A stretch of 64,000 bases of DNA from NCBI GenBank assembly GCA_035501615.1, contig DATJVY010000171.1:5657-69656 (forward strand), in the 5' to 3' direction. How positions within the stretch are numbered: position 1 is the first letter of the stretch; each line of letters starts with the position of its first letter. This DNA is from RPRB01 sp035501615. GTDB lineage: Bacteria > Myxococcota > Myxococcia > Myxococcales > Myxococcaceae. Shown here piece after piece: positions 15,730 through 25,729 of this stretch. The notes below the pieces were generated by a model. The model saw only the letters and a program-made list of their open reading frames with translations, made no database searches and was not told the origin of the DNA. A program made the position numbers and the translations under genes.

Positions 15730-16755
15730 CTACGACTGCGCGGCGCGGGCTCGCTTGCCCACCGCCTCGCGCACGTTGAGGTGGTACCGCACCGCGGCCG
15801 ACTCGACGATGCGCGAGACCAGCTGGGCGTAGTCGAGCCCGGCCTCCTTGGCGGCCATCGCCAGCTCGCCGGTCTTCTCGAGGTAGGGGTTGGGGTTCGC
15901 CTCGAGCATGTAGGGCTCGCCGGTCTTGGCGATGCGGAAGTCCATGCGGGCGTAGTCCCGGAGCTTGAGCGCGCGGTAGGCCAGCCGGGTCGCGCGGTGG
16001 ATGCGGGCGCGGAGCTCGTCGGAGAGGTCCTTGGCGATGACCAGCCGGGGGCTCCCCTCGGTCTCGGGGGCGAACTTCACCTCGCGGTCGGAGACCATCG
16101 GCACGGCGGGCGACCAGTTCCCGAAGTCCATCTCGATGATGGGAAGGATGGTGGGGTTGCTCGCCGGTCCCACGATGCCGACGTAGACCTCGCGGCCGTC
16201 GATGAACTCCTCGACCAGGGCCTCGTCCTGGAGGTCGTCGCGGATCTCCCGCACCCGCTCGGTCATCTCCTGCCAGTTCTGCACCACCGAGTGCCGGCCG
16301 ATGCCGATCGACGCATCGGAGCGGGCGGGCTTCACGATGAGTGGAAAGCGGAGCGTCCCCTTGGTCTCGAAGGTGTCGCTCTCGAAGACGGCGAAGTTCG
16401 GGCTCGCCACCTCGTGGAACTCGAGCAGCTGCTTGGTCAGCACCTTGTCCTGGGCCAGGAGGAGCCCCGCGGCGCCGGAGCCGGTGTACTTCACCCGGCC
16501 CATCTCCATCAGCGCGGCGACGTTGACCTCCATCCGGTAGTCGGAGGCGAAGGTCTCGCAGATGTTGAAGACCAGGTCGCACTTGGTGCGCTGGATGTCG
16601 CGGAGGATCTCGCTCACCCGATCGTCCACGGCGACGGTCGTCGCCTGGTGGCCGAGCGCCGTCAGGGCCTCGGTGAGCTGCGTCACCACCGGATCCACCT
16701 CGTCGCCCTTGGGCTGGTAGTGGAGGATGGCGATCTTCAGCGAGGGGAGCGGCAT
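15730..16755 (-). CDS. ATP-grasp ligase, D-Ala-D-Ala ligase-like
   Basis: A 341-residue ATP-grasp enzyme. The N-terminal pre-ATP domain has LVFNICETF and VKYTGSGAAGLLLAQDK (the DdlA-like GSG-DK pattern). The central domain has FPLIVKPARSDASIGI and ALVEEFIDGREVYVGIVG. The C-terminal metal-binding part has YARMDFR and MLEANPNPYL. These enzymes make an acyl-phosphate and ligate it to an amine. True Ddl also has this layout, but this protein lacks the usual 'E..GS..GV' substrate features, and its partner is a metallopeptidase rather than a mur gene. It is therefore more likely a peptide-bond-forming ligase of specialised or unknown role. It lies 36 bases downstream of that gene on the same strand. 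Confidence 0.82.
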   Translation of the reverse strand: MPLPSLKIAILHYQPKGDEVDPVVTQLTEALTALGHQATTVAVDDRVSEILRDIQRTKCDLVFNICETFASDYRMEVNVAALMEMGRVKYTGSGAAGLLLAQDKVLTKQLLEFHEVASPNFAVFESDTFETKGTLRFPLIVKPARSDASIGIGRHSVVQNWQEMTERVREIRDDLQDEALVEEFIDGREVYVGIVGPASNPTILPIIEMDFGNWSPAVPMVSDREVKFAPETEGSPRLVIAKDLSDELRARIHRATRLAYRALKLRDYARMDFRIAKTGEPYMLEANPNPYLEKTGELAMAAKEAGLDYAQLVSRIVESAAVRYHLNVREAVGKRARAAQS

Positions 16756-16791
16756 TCGCGGCGCAAGATTACGCCGCTTGCCGCGATTCGG

Positions 16792-17970
16792 CTACTCGGT
16801 GTCGAAGAGTCGGCCGGTGTAGAGCTCGTTCATCGCCAGCGCGGTGACCAGCGAGCCGAGGTTCGCGACGTATCCACTGGCCCGATCGGGCGAGGCGGTG
16901 AGCTTCAGCTGATCGGTGCGGTCCGTCAGGTGGTCGACGACGCTGCGGACCACCGCGCGGTTCACGCCCGAGTACTGGGTCGCGGCCTGGATGAGCGTCT
17001 GCCGCTGGTCGCGGAGCATCTGCGCCGCCGAGGCCGGGGCCGAGCCGGGCGGCTCGAAGAGCTGGAAGAGCTCGGTGTCGAGCTTCTCGCCGATCTCCAG
17101 GTCCACCCTCTCGGCCAGATCGCGGAGGCGGTAGTAGTCGGCGACCGTCTCCTCCATCTGGTCGGCGTCGATGTCGTGGGTATCGAGGGCGACCTGGGGG
17201 GGCCGGCGGCCGAGCTCGGCCGCGGTCGCGTCCACGTACTGGAGCTTCTTCAGGGCCGCGCCCCAGTTCCGGTACCGCTGGCGCCAGTCCAGGTTCGGGG
17301 TGAGCCACACCGCGAACGTCTCGGCGAAGTCTTCGTCGGGGTGCTTCTGCGCGTACCAGCCCGGGATGTGCGTGACGTAGGCTCGGCTGAAGGGCTTGGG
17401 CTTGAAGTCTTCCTTGTAGGGCTGGTGGTAGTCGCCGAAGAGCGTCTTCCAGGCGGGGGTCTCGTAGAGCCGGTAGGCGTAGTTGAAGCAGTGCCCCGCC
17501 TCGTGACGGAGGTACATCAGGATCTCGCGCTCGGACTCGACGCCGCCGCCCAGCTCGCCCTCGATCGACTGGAGGGCGGGGTTGGCCAGGTAGAACGGGA
17601 TGCCGATGACCGGGATGCCCGAGGGGCAGCCCCACTCGTCGCTCAGGTAGCACTGGGGCTTGATCTCGATGCCCCGTGCCGCGAGCTCCTCGTGGAGCTG
17701 GTGGATGAGGCGCTCGAGGTGTGTCCCGGAGAGCTGGAGCCGAAGGTCCTTGATGCGGGCCCGGAGCAGGGCCTGCCGCTCCGGACGGAGGGCCGGCTGC
17801 GCGCGGTCGCGGGGGTCGGGCTGCTGGCGCTCGTGGAAGGCCGGCGGACCCGGCGGAGGCGCCGCGACCGGCTGCGGCGGTCGCTCCCGTGCCTCCGGCT
17901 GGGCCTTGTCGGGCGTCGCGGGCTGCGTCGGCTGGGGCTGCGCCTGGGCGGTGGCGGGGGAGGGGGTCAC
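16792..17970 (-). CDS. putative zinc metallopeptidase (gluzincin-like)
   Basis: A 392-residue protein. Residues 1-85 are proline/glutamine-rich and probably disordered. The catalytic core has HEAGH at residues 156-160 and a downstream glutamate E217 in EDFAETFAVWL, the expected HExxH...E zinc set. A patch CYLSDEWGCPSGIPVIGIPF precedes it. No convincing signal peptide is seen, so it may act in the cytoplasm. It is first in a two-gene unit with the ATP-grasp ligase. A ligase-peptidase pair could make and trim a peptide or a protein tail, but no substrate gene is visible nearby. I recognise the fold pattern, not a characterised family. Confidence 0.72.
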   Translation of the reverse strand: MTPSPATAQAQPQPTQPATPDKAQPEARERPPQPVAAPPPGPPAFHERQQPDPRDRAQPALRPERQALLRARIKDLRLQLSGTHLERLIHQLHEELAARGIEIKPQCYLSDEWGCPSGIPVIGIPFYLANPALQSIEGELGGGVESEREILMYLRHEAGHCFNYAYRLYETPAWKTLFGDYHQPYKEDFKPKPFSRAYVTHIPGWYAQKHPDEDFAETFAVWLTPNLDWRQRYRNWGAALKKLQYVDATAAELGRRPPQVALDTHDIDADQMEETVADYYRLRDLAERVDLEIGEKLDTELFQLFEPPGSAPASAAQMLRDQRQTLIQAATQYSGVNRAVVRSVVDHLTDRTDQLKLTASPDRASGYVANLGSLVTALAMNELYTGRLFDTE

Positions 17971-18056
17971 GGCAGGAGGCCACCTTAACCAGTCCGGGCG
18001 GTGGTCGGCTTCCCGACCCCGGAGGGGCGGTTTCGGACCCCAGAAGCGGAGTCAAG

Positions 18057-18767
18057 TCATTGAAATAATTTGAGTTTGCTCAGCGACCGACCAAGCGTGC
18101 GAATGGCTCCTTCCCAGACCCTCATCTCGGTCCGGGTGAGCCCGGCGCGCCGCCAGGGAGCGACGAGGGGAGCCACGCCAGCCCGGCCAGGACGGACGAA
18201 CCCGACGGTCCGGAGAACGCCGTCGAGCAGCTCCTCCAGCCGGCGCAGCTCGGCGTTGGTTCCGGTCCGCGGCGCCGCTCCGGCGGGCCTCGCAGGAGCT
18301 CGCCACAGCGCGAACGCGTAGAGGCACACCGCCTGGGCGAGGTTCAGCGATGGCTGGCGCGCGTCGGCGGGGATGCGGCTGAGCGCATGGCAGCGGGCGA
18401 GGTCCTCGCGGCCGAGGCCGGTCCGCTCGTCGCCGAACACCAGCGCCACGCGTCCCGGCCGGCGGGCCGCCTCGGCGGCGAAGGCCTCCGGGTCGATGGG
18501 GACGGGCCGGAGCCGCGTCCGTCCCGACGTGCCGACCACCCAGCTGCAGTCGGCCACTGCCTCCTCGAGGGTGGCAGAGAGGCGTGCCGAGGCGAGGACG
18601 TCCTCGGCGCCGACGGCGAGGGCGCGGGCTCGGGCGTCATCCGGATTCCAGGGCGGACGCACCCAGGTCCAGTCCGACTGTCCGAAGTTCTTCAGCGCGC
18701 GGGCGGCTGCCCCCAGGTTCTCCGGCGTGCGGGGGTGGACCAGGACGAAGCGGACGGGGATGGGCAT
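18057..18767 (-). CDS. tRNA (cytidine/uridine-2'-O-)-methyltransferase, TrmJ-like SPOUT family
   Basis: A 236-residue SPOUT methyltransferase that probably methylates a tRNA ribose in the anticodon loop. The trefoil-knot motifs are readable: VLVHPRTPENLGAAARALKN at the start, ALVFGDERTGLGREDL in the middle and PSLNLAQAVCLYAF towards the end, all in the order of TrmJ/TrmH. A helical C-terminal extension (LRRLEELLDGVLRTVGF) is also TrmJ-like. It is divergent from the riboswitch-controlled thiC gene and tail-to-head with the metallopeptidase across an 86-base gap. Confidence 0.88.
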   Translation of the reverse strand: MPIPVRFVLVHPRTPENLGAAARALKNFGQSDWTWVRPPWNPDDARARALAVGAEDVLASARLSATLEEAVADCSWVVGTSGRTRLRPVPIDPEAFAAEAARRPGRVALVFGDERTGLGREDLARCHALSRIPADARQPSLNLAQAVCLYAFALWRAPARPAGAAPRTGTNAELRRLEELLDGVLRTVGFVRPGRAGVAPLVAPWRRAGLTRTEMRVWEGAIRTLGRSLSKLKLFQ

Positions 18768-18795
18768 GGGAGCGCGAGGCGAGCAGGAGGAACCG

Positions 18796-18960
18796 ATGGA
18801 GGCGATCTACGACGATCCGTCCCCGGCCCATCGGCTTCCTCCGCTTCGAGGACGGCGCTCCCGGTGGCCGAGACACGGGCGTCGCCGACTGGACTCCGCC
18901 GGCTCCCGATTGCCCCCCAGGCACCGTGGGTTCGGGTACTGTGTCGCGCATCGCTGCTAG
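18796..18960 (+). CDS. possible short ORF in the thiC leader region
   Basis: A 54-codon frame (MEAIYDDPSPAHRLPPL...) with a near-perfect ribosome-binding site AGGAGG five bases before the ATG. Its stop TAG (18958-18960) falls on the first bases of the TPP aptamer. After about 20 codons it becomes arginine-rich and the +1 frame reads better (FLRFEDGAPGGRDTGVADW), so this may be a small frameshifted gene, a leader peptide, or chance. No promoter is recognised before it. Confidence 0.25.
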   Translation: MEAIYDDPSPAHRLPPLRGRRSRWPRHGRRRLDSAGSRLPPRHRGFGYCVAHRC

Positions 18961-19055
18961 GGGTGCCGGACCCGCTTCGCTGGGGCTCGGCTGAGACGGC
19001 CGGTGGCCGGACCCTCGGAACCTGAACCGGGTGATGCCGGCGGAGGGAAGCAGCG
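18952..19055 (+). promoter_or_regulatory. TPP riboswitch aptamer (THI element) upstream of thiC
   Basis: Senses thiamine pyrophosphate in the thiC mRNA. Closing stem P1 is a perfect 7-bp pair, CGCTGCT (18952-18958) with AGCAGCG (19049-19055). The conserved core is present in order: GGGGTGCC, then GGCTGAGA, then ACCCTCGGAACCTGAACC, then GGGTGATGCCGGCGGAGGGA. This matches the THI-box consensus closely, with the P3 arm GC-rich as expected for this genome. Confidence 0.95.
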
Positions 19056-19075
19056 AACGGAGCCGCCCGGCCCCG

Positions 19076-19095
19076 TCCCTCCGCGGCGGTGGGAG
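19076..19095 (+). promoter_or_regulatory. expression platform: hairpin masking the thiC ribosome-binding site
   Basis: Just past the aptamer, TCCC (19076-19079) pairs with GGGA (19091-19094) and CCG (19081-19083) with CGG (19087-19089), forming a hairpin that contains the Shine-Dalgarno GGGAG (19091-19095), five bases before the thiC ATG. There is no U-tract. This suggests control at translation initiation rather than by transcription termination; the switching partner sequence is inferred, not proven. Confidence 0.5.
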
Positions 19096-19099
19096 TGTC

Positions 19100-20934
<1,835 letters not shown>

Positions 20935-20938
<4 letters not shown>

Positions 20939-20954
20939 GCGAGGCGCCGCTCAG
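20935..20954. terminator. bidirectional hairpin between thiC and the convergent gene
   Basis: CTGAGCG (20935-20941) pairs perfectly with CGCTCAG (20948-20954) around a six-base loop. The hairpin contains both stop codons (thiC TGA 20936-20938; minus-strand stop 20951-20953). No U-tract follows in either direction, so termination efficiency is uncertain. Confidence 0.4.
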
Positions 20955-21568
20955 GGAGAGGTGCAGGGCGGCAGCGGGAGGGCGCCCTCGCTGGCCATCG
21001 CGATCTGGAGTCCGATGAAGTCGCAGCGCCGGGCGACGAAGGGGCCCTCGATCCGGGTCCCATCGTCGAGCGTGACCGTGACGCTGCCCTGCGCGGTCTG
21101 ATCGTCCAGGTGGTCGATGCTCACCGTGCCGCCGCCGAGCACCTCGTGCCGGGAGAGACAGGCGCCCCGCCGCTCCGCGTACCCGCCGCCGGTGGAGCCG
21201 ACGGGATTCGCCGGGTCGAACGCGCTCACCGCGGCGTAGCTGCCCGTGGGGACGGTGCCGGTGTTCAGCCGGATCACCTCCCAGTTCAGGGCGTTGATGG
21301 TCGTCGGGGGCGGGCCTGGACTCGCGTCCCAGCAGTTCCAGGCGGCATCGGCGATGGTGAGGTTGAAGCCCGTCCCCTCGAGCGGCGTTCCGAAGTCGGT
21401 CCCGCCGTCCGGCAGGGTCGTCGTCGGATAGATGGCTGCCCCGGACATGACGAACAGCGCGTTGCCGGCCTGGAACTGGACCGGCCCGCTCCGGGTCTGA
21501 ACGTCCGTCGTCGGTGCTCCGCCGCAGGCGAGCGCGAGCAGGACTCCGGCGACGAGAGCAGGGCGCAC
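20951..21568 (-). CDS. hypothetical lipoprotein
   Basis: A 205-residue predicted lipoprotein starting at a GTG (VRPALVAGVLLALAC; lipobox LALAC). The mature domain has three further cysteines (WNCWDAS, GACLSRH and RRCDFIG) and a C-terminal LPLPPCTSP. The centre contains a beta-rich segment (TVSIDHLDDQTAQGSVTVTL then DDGTRIEGPFVARR) resembling the lipocalin-like or calcium-dependent folds of other secreted myxobacterial proteins, but no family is recognised. It lies 32 bases downstream of the response-regulator gene on the same strand. Confidence 0.68.
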   Translation of the reverse strand: MRPALVAGVLLALACGGAPTTDVQTRSGPVQFQAGNALFVMSGAAIYPTTTLPDGGTDFGTPLEGTGFNLTIADAAWNCWDASPGPPPTTINALNWEVIRLNTGTVPTGSYAAVSAFDPANPVGSTGGGYAERRGACLSRHEVLGGGTVSIDHLDDQTAQGSVTVTLDDGTRIEGPFVARRCDFIGLQIAMASEGALPLPPCTSP

Positions 21569-21600
21569 GACGGGTGCTTCCGAGGGGATGCCCGGGCGGT

Positions 21601-22791
21601 CTATCGCTGCCCCTGGGCGATGCGGGCGGCGACGTCGTTGTCGACCGAGTCCAGCGCCCGGTCCAGCGCCTCCTCGGCGTCGCGCGCGTCCTGCTCCACC
21701 TGGGCGGTCTCGCGCGCCTTGGCGGCGGCCATGTCTTCCTTGATCCGCCGGAGGTTCTTCACCCCGATGTCCATGAACGCCCGGACCACCTCGGGATCGA
21801 ACTGCGAGCCCGCGCAGCGCTGGATCTCGTCCACCGAGTTCTCGAACGTCGTCCCCCGGCGGTAGGGCCGGTCGGAGGTCATCGCGTCGAGCGTGTCGGC
21901 GACGGCGAAGATGCGGGCCCCGATGTGGATCTCCTCGCCGCGGAGGCCGCGCGGATAGCCCCGACCGTCGAAGCGCTCCTGGTGGCTGAGGACGATGGCC
22001 GCCGGGGTGTTCAGGAACTCGATGCTCCGGATCATGTCGTAGCCGATGTCCGGATGCTTCCGCATCTCCTTCCACTCCTCGGGAGTGAGCTTCGCGGGCT
22101 TGAGGAGCACCGCGTCGGAGACGCCGATCTTGCCGATGTCGTGGAGCAGGGCGCCGCGGCCGATCTCCTCCAGCTCCGGGCCGCGCAGGCCCAGGCGCTC
22201 GGCGATCGCCTCGGTGTACTTCACGACGCGCTGGCTGTGGTCGCTGGTCTCGTGCTCGCGGGCGTCGAGCGCCCGGACGAGCGCGAGCAGCGTCGTCTGG
22301 TAGGTGTTCTGGATGTCCCGGAGCGCCGTCCGGAGCTCGCCGGTCCGGTCGCGCACCTTCCGCTCCAGCTTCTTCTGGTACCGCTTGCGGGCCAGCTCGA
22401 TGCGCCGCTTTGCCAGTGCGCGCTCGATGGCGCGGATGAGGTCGGTGAGCTTCGGCGGCTTGAGCAGGTAATCGACCGCGCCGCGCCGGAGGCAGTCCAC
22501 CGCTGCCTCGGTGTCACCGTACCCGGTGAGCATGATCACCGCGGTCTCGGGATAGCGCTCGCGAAATGCCTCGAGGAGCCAGATGCCATCCCGTCCAGGC
22601 ATCTTCATGTCGCTGATGACCAGCGGTGGCGCCTCGGCCGCCGCCACGTCGAGCGCCGCCTCGGCCGAGCTGGCGGTGCGACACTCGTACCCTTCCTCCT
22701 GGAGGAGCACCGAGATCACGTCGCGGACGGATGCATCGTCGTCGACGATCAGGATGCGGGTCGGCGCAGCCAGGTTGTCCACGAGTTGCAT
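21601..22791 (-). CDS. response regulator with HD-GYP c-di-GMP phosphodiesterase domain
   Basis: A two-component output protein that should hydrolyse cyclic-di-GMP when phosphorylated. The 396 residues comprise a receiver domain at 10-125 with acidic pocket DDD near 17-19, phospho-acceptor D61, T89 and K111. A coiled coil occupies about 128-160. The HD-GYP domain follows with H207-D208 in LLHDIGKIG and G278-Y279-P280 in RFDGRGYP, all catalytic residues present. A basic/acidic helical tail (EQDARDAEEALDRALDSVDN) is extra. No sensor kinase is adjacent, so the input is unknown. It is probably co-transcribed with the lipoprotein gene that follows. Confidence 0.93.
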   Translation of the reverse strand: MQLVDNLAAPTRILIVDDDASVRDVISVLLQEEGYECRTASSAEAALDVAAAEAPPLVISDMKMPGRDGIWLLEAFRERYPETAVIMLTGYGDTEAAVDCLRRGAVDYLLKPPKLTDLIRAIERALAKRRIELARKRYQKKLERKVRDRTGELRTALRDIQNTYQTTLLALVRALDAREHETSDHSQRVVKYTEAIAERLGLRGPELEEIGRGALLHDIGKIGVSDAVLLKPAKLTPEEWKEMRKHPDIGYDMIRSIEFLNTPAAIVLSHQERFDGRGYPRGLRGEEIHIGARIFAVADTLDAMTSDRPYRRGTTFENSVDEIQRCAGSQFDPEVVRAFMDIGVKNLRRIKEDMAAAKARETAQVEQDARDAEEALDRALDSVDNDVAARIAQGQR

Positions 22792-22826
22792 CCTAGGGTT
22801 CCGCCCTCCGGCGCTGCCACGGGGCG

Positions 22827-22850
22827 GCGTCGACCCCCTCGGGTCGGCGC
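22827..22850 (-). terminator. stem-loop after thiO
   Basis: On the minus strand 20 bases past the thiO stop, a ten-pair stem forms (GCGTCGACCC with GGGTCGGCGC, one GU) around a four-base loop (22837-22840). It fits a transcription terminator between thiO and the response regulator, though no run of T follows on the minus strand. Confidence 0.42.
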
Positions 22851-22869
22851 GCCAGCGCGTTCACGGCTG

Positions 22870-23973
22870 TCACAGTGTAAGCGCCTTCCGGTCGACCCGA
22901 AACGGGGTCAGATCGATCGATGATGTGCGACCCAGGATCGTGTCGGTGAGCACGTTGGCGGTGATCGGGGTCAGGAGAATGCCATTGCGGAAATGTCCGC
23001 TGGCGAGGAACAACCCCGGCAGCGAGCCGGGTCCGAGCACGGGGAGCCCATCGGGCGTATGCGGGCGGAACCCGGCCCAGGTTTCTACCACGGGAGCGCC
23101 GGAGAGCCCCGGAAAGAGCCGCATCCCGACCCCCAGCACCGAGGAGAGGCCGGCCACGGTCACCTGCTTCTCGAAGCCGGCGAACTCGACCGTGCTCCCC
23201 AGGAGGAGCCGCCCATCGGTGCGGGGGACCACGTACCCGCGCGCCCCGAACACCACATGTCGGCAGATCGGCACCCGCGTGCGCACCATCACCATCTGCC
23301 CGCGCGCAGGACGCACCGCCTCGGGCGAGGCCAGCGCGCCGGGCACCAGCGCGGTCCAGGCGCCGGCGGCCACCACCACCGCATCGCCGCGCAGCTCGCC
23401 CTGATCGGTGGCGACCCCCACCACCTGGCCGCCGCGCTCGAGCAGGCCGTGCACCTGGGCGGTCAGGAAGCGTGCGCCGGCGCGCACGCCGGCGATGGTG
23501 AGCGCGGGAACCAGGAGCCGGTTGTCCACCACCGCGTCGCCGGGGAAGTGGGCCGCGCCCTCGATCCGCGGCGAGAGCTCCGGCTCGAGAGCGCGCGCCC
23601 CCGAGGAATCGAGCCACGCCGCCTCCAATCCGCGGGCGCTCTGCCAGCCGATGCGACGCCGCATCGCCTCGGTCTCCGCGCCGTCGAAGGTCACCTCCAG
23701 CACGCCGCACTCGCGGAAGCCGACGTCGACGTCGCTCACCTCGCGCAGCTCGCGCGCGAAGGTGGGATAGAGCGCACGGCTCGCGAGACAGAGGTCGAGG
23801 AACGGGCCCGGCCCGTCCGCCTCGGCCTGGGGCGCGAGGATGCCTCCGGCGGCGCTCGAGGCCTCGGCTCCGGGGATGCTTCTCTCCAGCACGGTGCAGC
23901 GGGCCCCGCTCTGCTGGAGCCGCCACGCGACCGCGCAGCCCACGACGCCGGCGCCGACGATCAGGACCTCCAT
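22870..23973 (-). CDS. thiO: glycine oxidase ThiO
   Basis: An FAD-dependent oxidase that turns glycine into iminoglycine (dehydroglycine) for the thiazole half of thiamine. Its 367 residues begin with the Rossmann dinucleotide motif VLIVGAGVVGCAVAW, contain SSAAGGILAPQAEAD typical of ThiO, and end with WAGFRPHTPDGLPVLG and GHFRNGILLTPITA. The ATG at 23973 is used because the Rossmann strand begins at residue 2. Its start shares one base with the stop of the small upstream gene (TGATG), so translation is coupled. Being 2 kb from thiC it is thematically linked but on the opposite strand. Confidence 0.9.
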   Translation of the reverse strand: MEVLIVGAGVVGCAVAWRLQQSGARCTVLERSIPGAEASSAAGGILAPQAEADGPGPFLDLCLASRALYPTFARELREVSDVDVGFRECGVLEVTFDGAETEAMRRRIGWQSARGLEAAWLDSSGARALEPELSPRIEGAAHFPGDAVVDNRLLVPALTIAGVRAGARFLTAQVHGLLERGGQVVGVATDQGELRGDAVVVAAGAWTALVPGALASPEAVRPARGQMVMVRTRVPICRHVVFGARGYVVPRTDGRLLLGSTVEFAGFEKQVTVAGLSSVLGVGMRLFPGLSGAPVVETWAGFRPHTPDGLPVLGPGSLPGLFLASGHFRNGILLTPITANVLTDTILGRTSSIDLTPFRVDRKALTL

Positions 23974-24197
23974 CAGCGTGCTTCTCCCGGAGCGGGCAGG
24001 GGACGGACCGGGATCGGCGCGTGGGGGGCGGTGGGGCTCCCGGCCCGGGGCGGTGGCGGCGTGCGATGGGTGATCAGCCACATCCGGGCGAAGACGATCA
24101 GCGCCAGGATCATGAGCAGCAGCGTGCGCAGCGGAAATCGGCGCGGGCGCCCGGGTCCACCGGGGGGAGTGACGAGCCTTGGCCGCATCGGCGTCAT
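23973..24197 (-). CDS. small single-pass membrane protein upstream of thiO
   Basis: A 74-residue predicted protein with a basic, proline/arginine-rich N-terminus, one strong membrane helix (LRTLLLMILALIVFARMWLI) and a proline-rich tail (RTPPPPRAGSPTAPHAPIPV). The stop overlaps the thiO ATG by one base, a coupling arrangement that supports it as a real gene. No family is recognised. The start could also be the Met three codons later. Confidence 0.5.
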   Translation of the reverse strand: MTPMRPRLVTPPGGPGRPRRFPLRTLLLMILALIVFARMWLITHRTPPPPRAGSPTAPHAPIPVRPLPAPGEAR

Positions 24198-24209
24198 GAC
24201 GGTCTGTGC

Positions 24210-24237
24210 TTGATCGGGTGGAAACGGAGGGTTAATG
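24210..24237 (+). promoter_or_regulatory. probable sigma-70-type promoter of lpdA
   Basis: TTGATC (24210-24215), a 16-base spacer and TTAATG (24232-24237) form a readable -35/-10 pair in an otherwise GC-rich gap. The predicted transcript would start near 24244, ahead of the stem-loop and the AAGGAGG of lpdA. Confidence 0.45.
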
Positions 24238-24244
24238 CCGCCGC

Positions 24245-24259
24245 GCACCCGTCGGGTGC
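24245..24259 (+). promoter_or_regulatory. 5' UTR stem-loop ahead of lpdA
   Basis: GCACCC (24245-24250) pairs with GGGTGC (24254-24259) around a 3-base loop, sitting directly against the ribosome-binding site AAGGAGG (24260-24266). It may stabilise the 5' end or affect ribosome access. Confidence 0.4.
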
Positions 24260-24276
24260 AAGGAGGATGGACCACC

Positions 24277-25677
24277 GTGGCTGACATTCTGGACGTGGTG
24301 ATCATCGGCTCGGGACCCGGAGGGTACGTGGCCGCGATCCGCGCCGGGCAGCTGGGCTTGAAGACGGCCATCGTCGAGCGGGACAAGCGCCTCGGGGGGA
24401 CCTGTCTTCACCGGGGGTGCATCCCGACCAAGGCGCTCCTCTGGACCGCCGAGCTCTGGGCCCACATCCAGGAGGCGGCCGAGTTCGGCATCGAGGTCAA
24501 GTCGCCGGCCATCAACTGGGCGGCGGCGATGAAGCACAAGGCTAAGGTGGTCACCGGCGGCGCCAACGGAATCGACTACCTGATGAAGAAGAACAAGGTC
24601 CAGGTGGTGAAGGGCCACGGGAAGATCGTGGGCAAGGGCAAGGTGGAGGTGACCCTCAGCGAGGGCGGCGGCAAGCAGGTGCTGGAGACGAAGAACATCG
24701 TCATCGCCACCGGATCGGTCCCCAAGTCGCTCCCCAACGTCGTGGTGGATCACAAGCTGGTCTACAACTCGGACTCGATCCTCGAGATCGCCGAGATTCC
24801 GAAGAGCATCCTGGTGCTCGGCGCCGGCGCGGTGGGCTGCGAGTTCGCCTCCATCTTCAACCACGTGGGCAGCGAGACCACCATCCTCGAGTTTCTGCCG
24901 CACCTGCTCCCCATCGAGGACGAGGACGCGAGCAAGGAGCTGGAGCGCCACTTCCGCCGGCGGAAGATCGGCTACGAGCTCTCCGCCCGGGTGCAGAAGG
25001 TCGAGCCCGGCCCCAAGGGCGTGAAGGTGACCATGGACACCCCGTCGGGGAGCAAGACGCTCGAGGCGTCGATCCTCCTCTCTGCGGTAGGGCGGAGCCC
25101 GGTCACCGAGGGGCTGGGCCTCGAGACGACCAACATCAAGCTCGACAAGGGCTTCATCCCCGTGGACGAGTCGATGCGGACCACCGAGCCGCACGTCTAC
25201 GCCATCGGCGACGTCATCCCCGGACCGATGCTCGCCCACATGGCCTCGGCGGAAGGCGTCCTCGCGGTCGAGCACATCGCCGGGAAGGAAGTGCACCCGA
25301 TCAACTACGACCTCACGCCCTCGGCGACCTACTGCTACCCCGAGGTGGCCTCGGTGGGCCTGACCGAGAAGAAGGCGAAGGAGCGCGGCTACGACGTGAA
25401 GACCGGCACCTTCCCCTTCAGCGCGGTCCTCAAGGCGAAGATCTCCGAGGAAGGCATCGGGATGATCAAGGTGGTGAGCGACAAGAAGTACGACGAGGTG
25501 CTGGGGGTCCACATGGTGGGGCCTCACGCCACCGAGCTCCTCGCCGAGGCCTGCGTCGCCCTCCGCCTGGAGATCACCACCGAGGAGCTGGGCCGGACCA
25601 TCCACGCTCACCCGACGCTGTCGGAGATCGTCAAGGAGGGTGCAGAAGCGACCCTCGGGACGCCGATCCACATCTGA
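24277..25677 (+). CDS. lpdA: dihydrolipoyl dehydrogenase (E3)
   Basis: Re-oxidises dihydrolipoyl groups of 2-oxoacid dehydrogenase and glycine-cleavage complexes with NAD. The 466-residue protein has FAD motif VVIIGSGPGGYVAAI, the redox disulfide GGTCLHRGCIP, NAD motif ILVLGAGAVGCEFA, and the dimer-interface HAHPTLSEIVKEG with the catalytic His. The GTG at 24277 follows AAGGAGG by ten bases and begins VADILDVVI, typical of the family. It is followed in the same direction by lipA, an E2 gene, a ClpX-finger gene and lipB, so the E3 belongs to a lipoate cluster. Confidence 0.96.
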   Translation: MADILDVVIIGSGPGGYVAAIRAGQLGLKTAIVERDKRLGGTCLHRGCIPTKALLWTAELWAHIQEAAEFGIEVKSPAINWAAAMKHKAKVVTGGANGIDYLMKKNKVQVVKGHGKIVGKGKVEVTLSEGGGKQVLETKNIVIATGSVPKSLPNVVVDHKLVYNSDSILEIAEIPKSILVLGAGAVGCEFASIFNHVGSETTILEFLPHLLPIEDEDASKELERHFRRRKIGYELSARVQKVEPGPKGVKVTMDTPSGSKTLEASILLSAVGRSPVTEGLGLETTNIKLDKGFIPVDESMRTTEPHVYAIGDVIPGPMLAHMASAEGVLAVEHIAGKEVHPINYDLTPSATYCYPEVASVGLTEKKAKERGYDVKTGTFPFSAVLKAKISEEGIGMIKVVSDKKYDEVLGVHMVGPHATELLAEACVALRLEITTEELGRTIHAHPTLSEIVKEGAEATLGTPIHI

Positions 25678-25687
25678 GAGGGGAATC

Positions 25688-25716
25688 TTGACCCTCGCCC
25701 CGCCGGGCCGTTAATC
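25688..25716 (+). promoter_or_regulatory. possible promoter in front of lipA
   Basis: TTGACC (25688-25693), an exact 17-base spacer and TTAATC (25711-25716). The implied start is about 7 bases before the lipA ATG (25730), which would give an almost leaderless mRNA; a GGGG-TTGT-CCCC hairpin (25718-25729) abuts the ATG. It may allow lipA expression independent of lpdA. Confidence 0.35.
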
Positions 25717-25729
25717 CGGGGTTGTCCCC

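Noticed and set aside
18584..18994. A +1 frame reading FLRFEDGAPGGRDTGVADW over the 18796 ORF
   Set aside because: It has no start with a ribosome-binding site and would run into the riboswitch; kept only as a possible frameshift note under that ORF.
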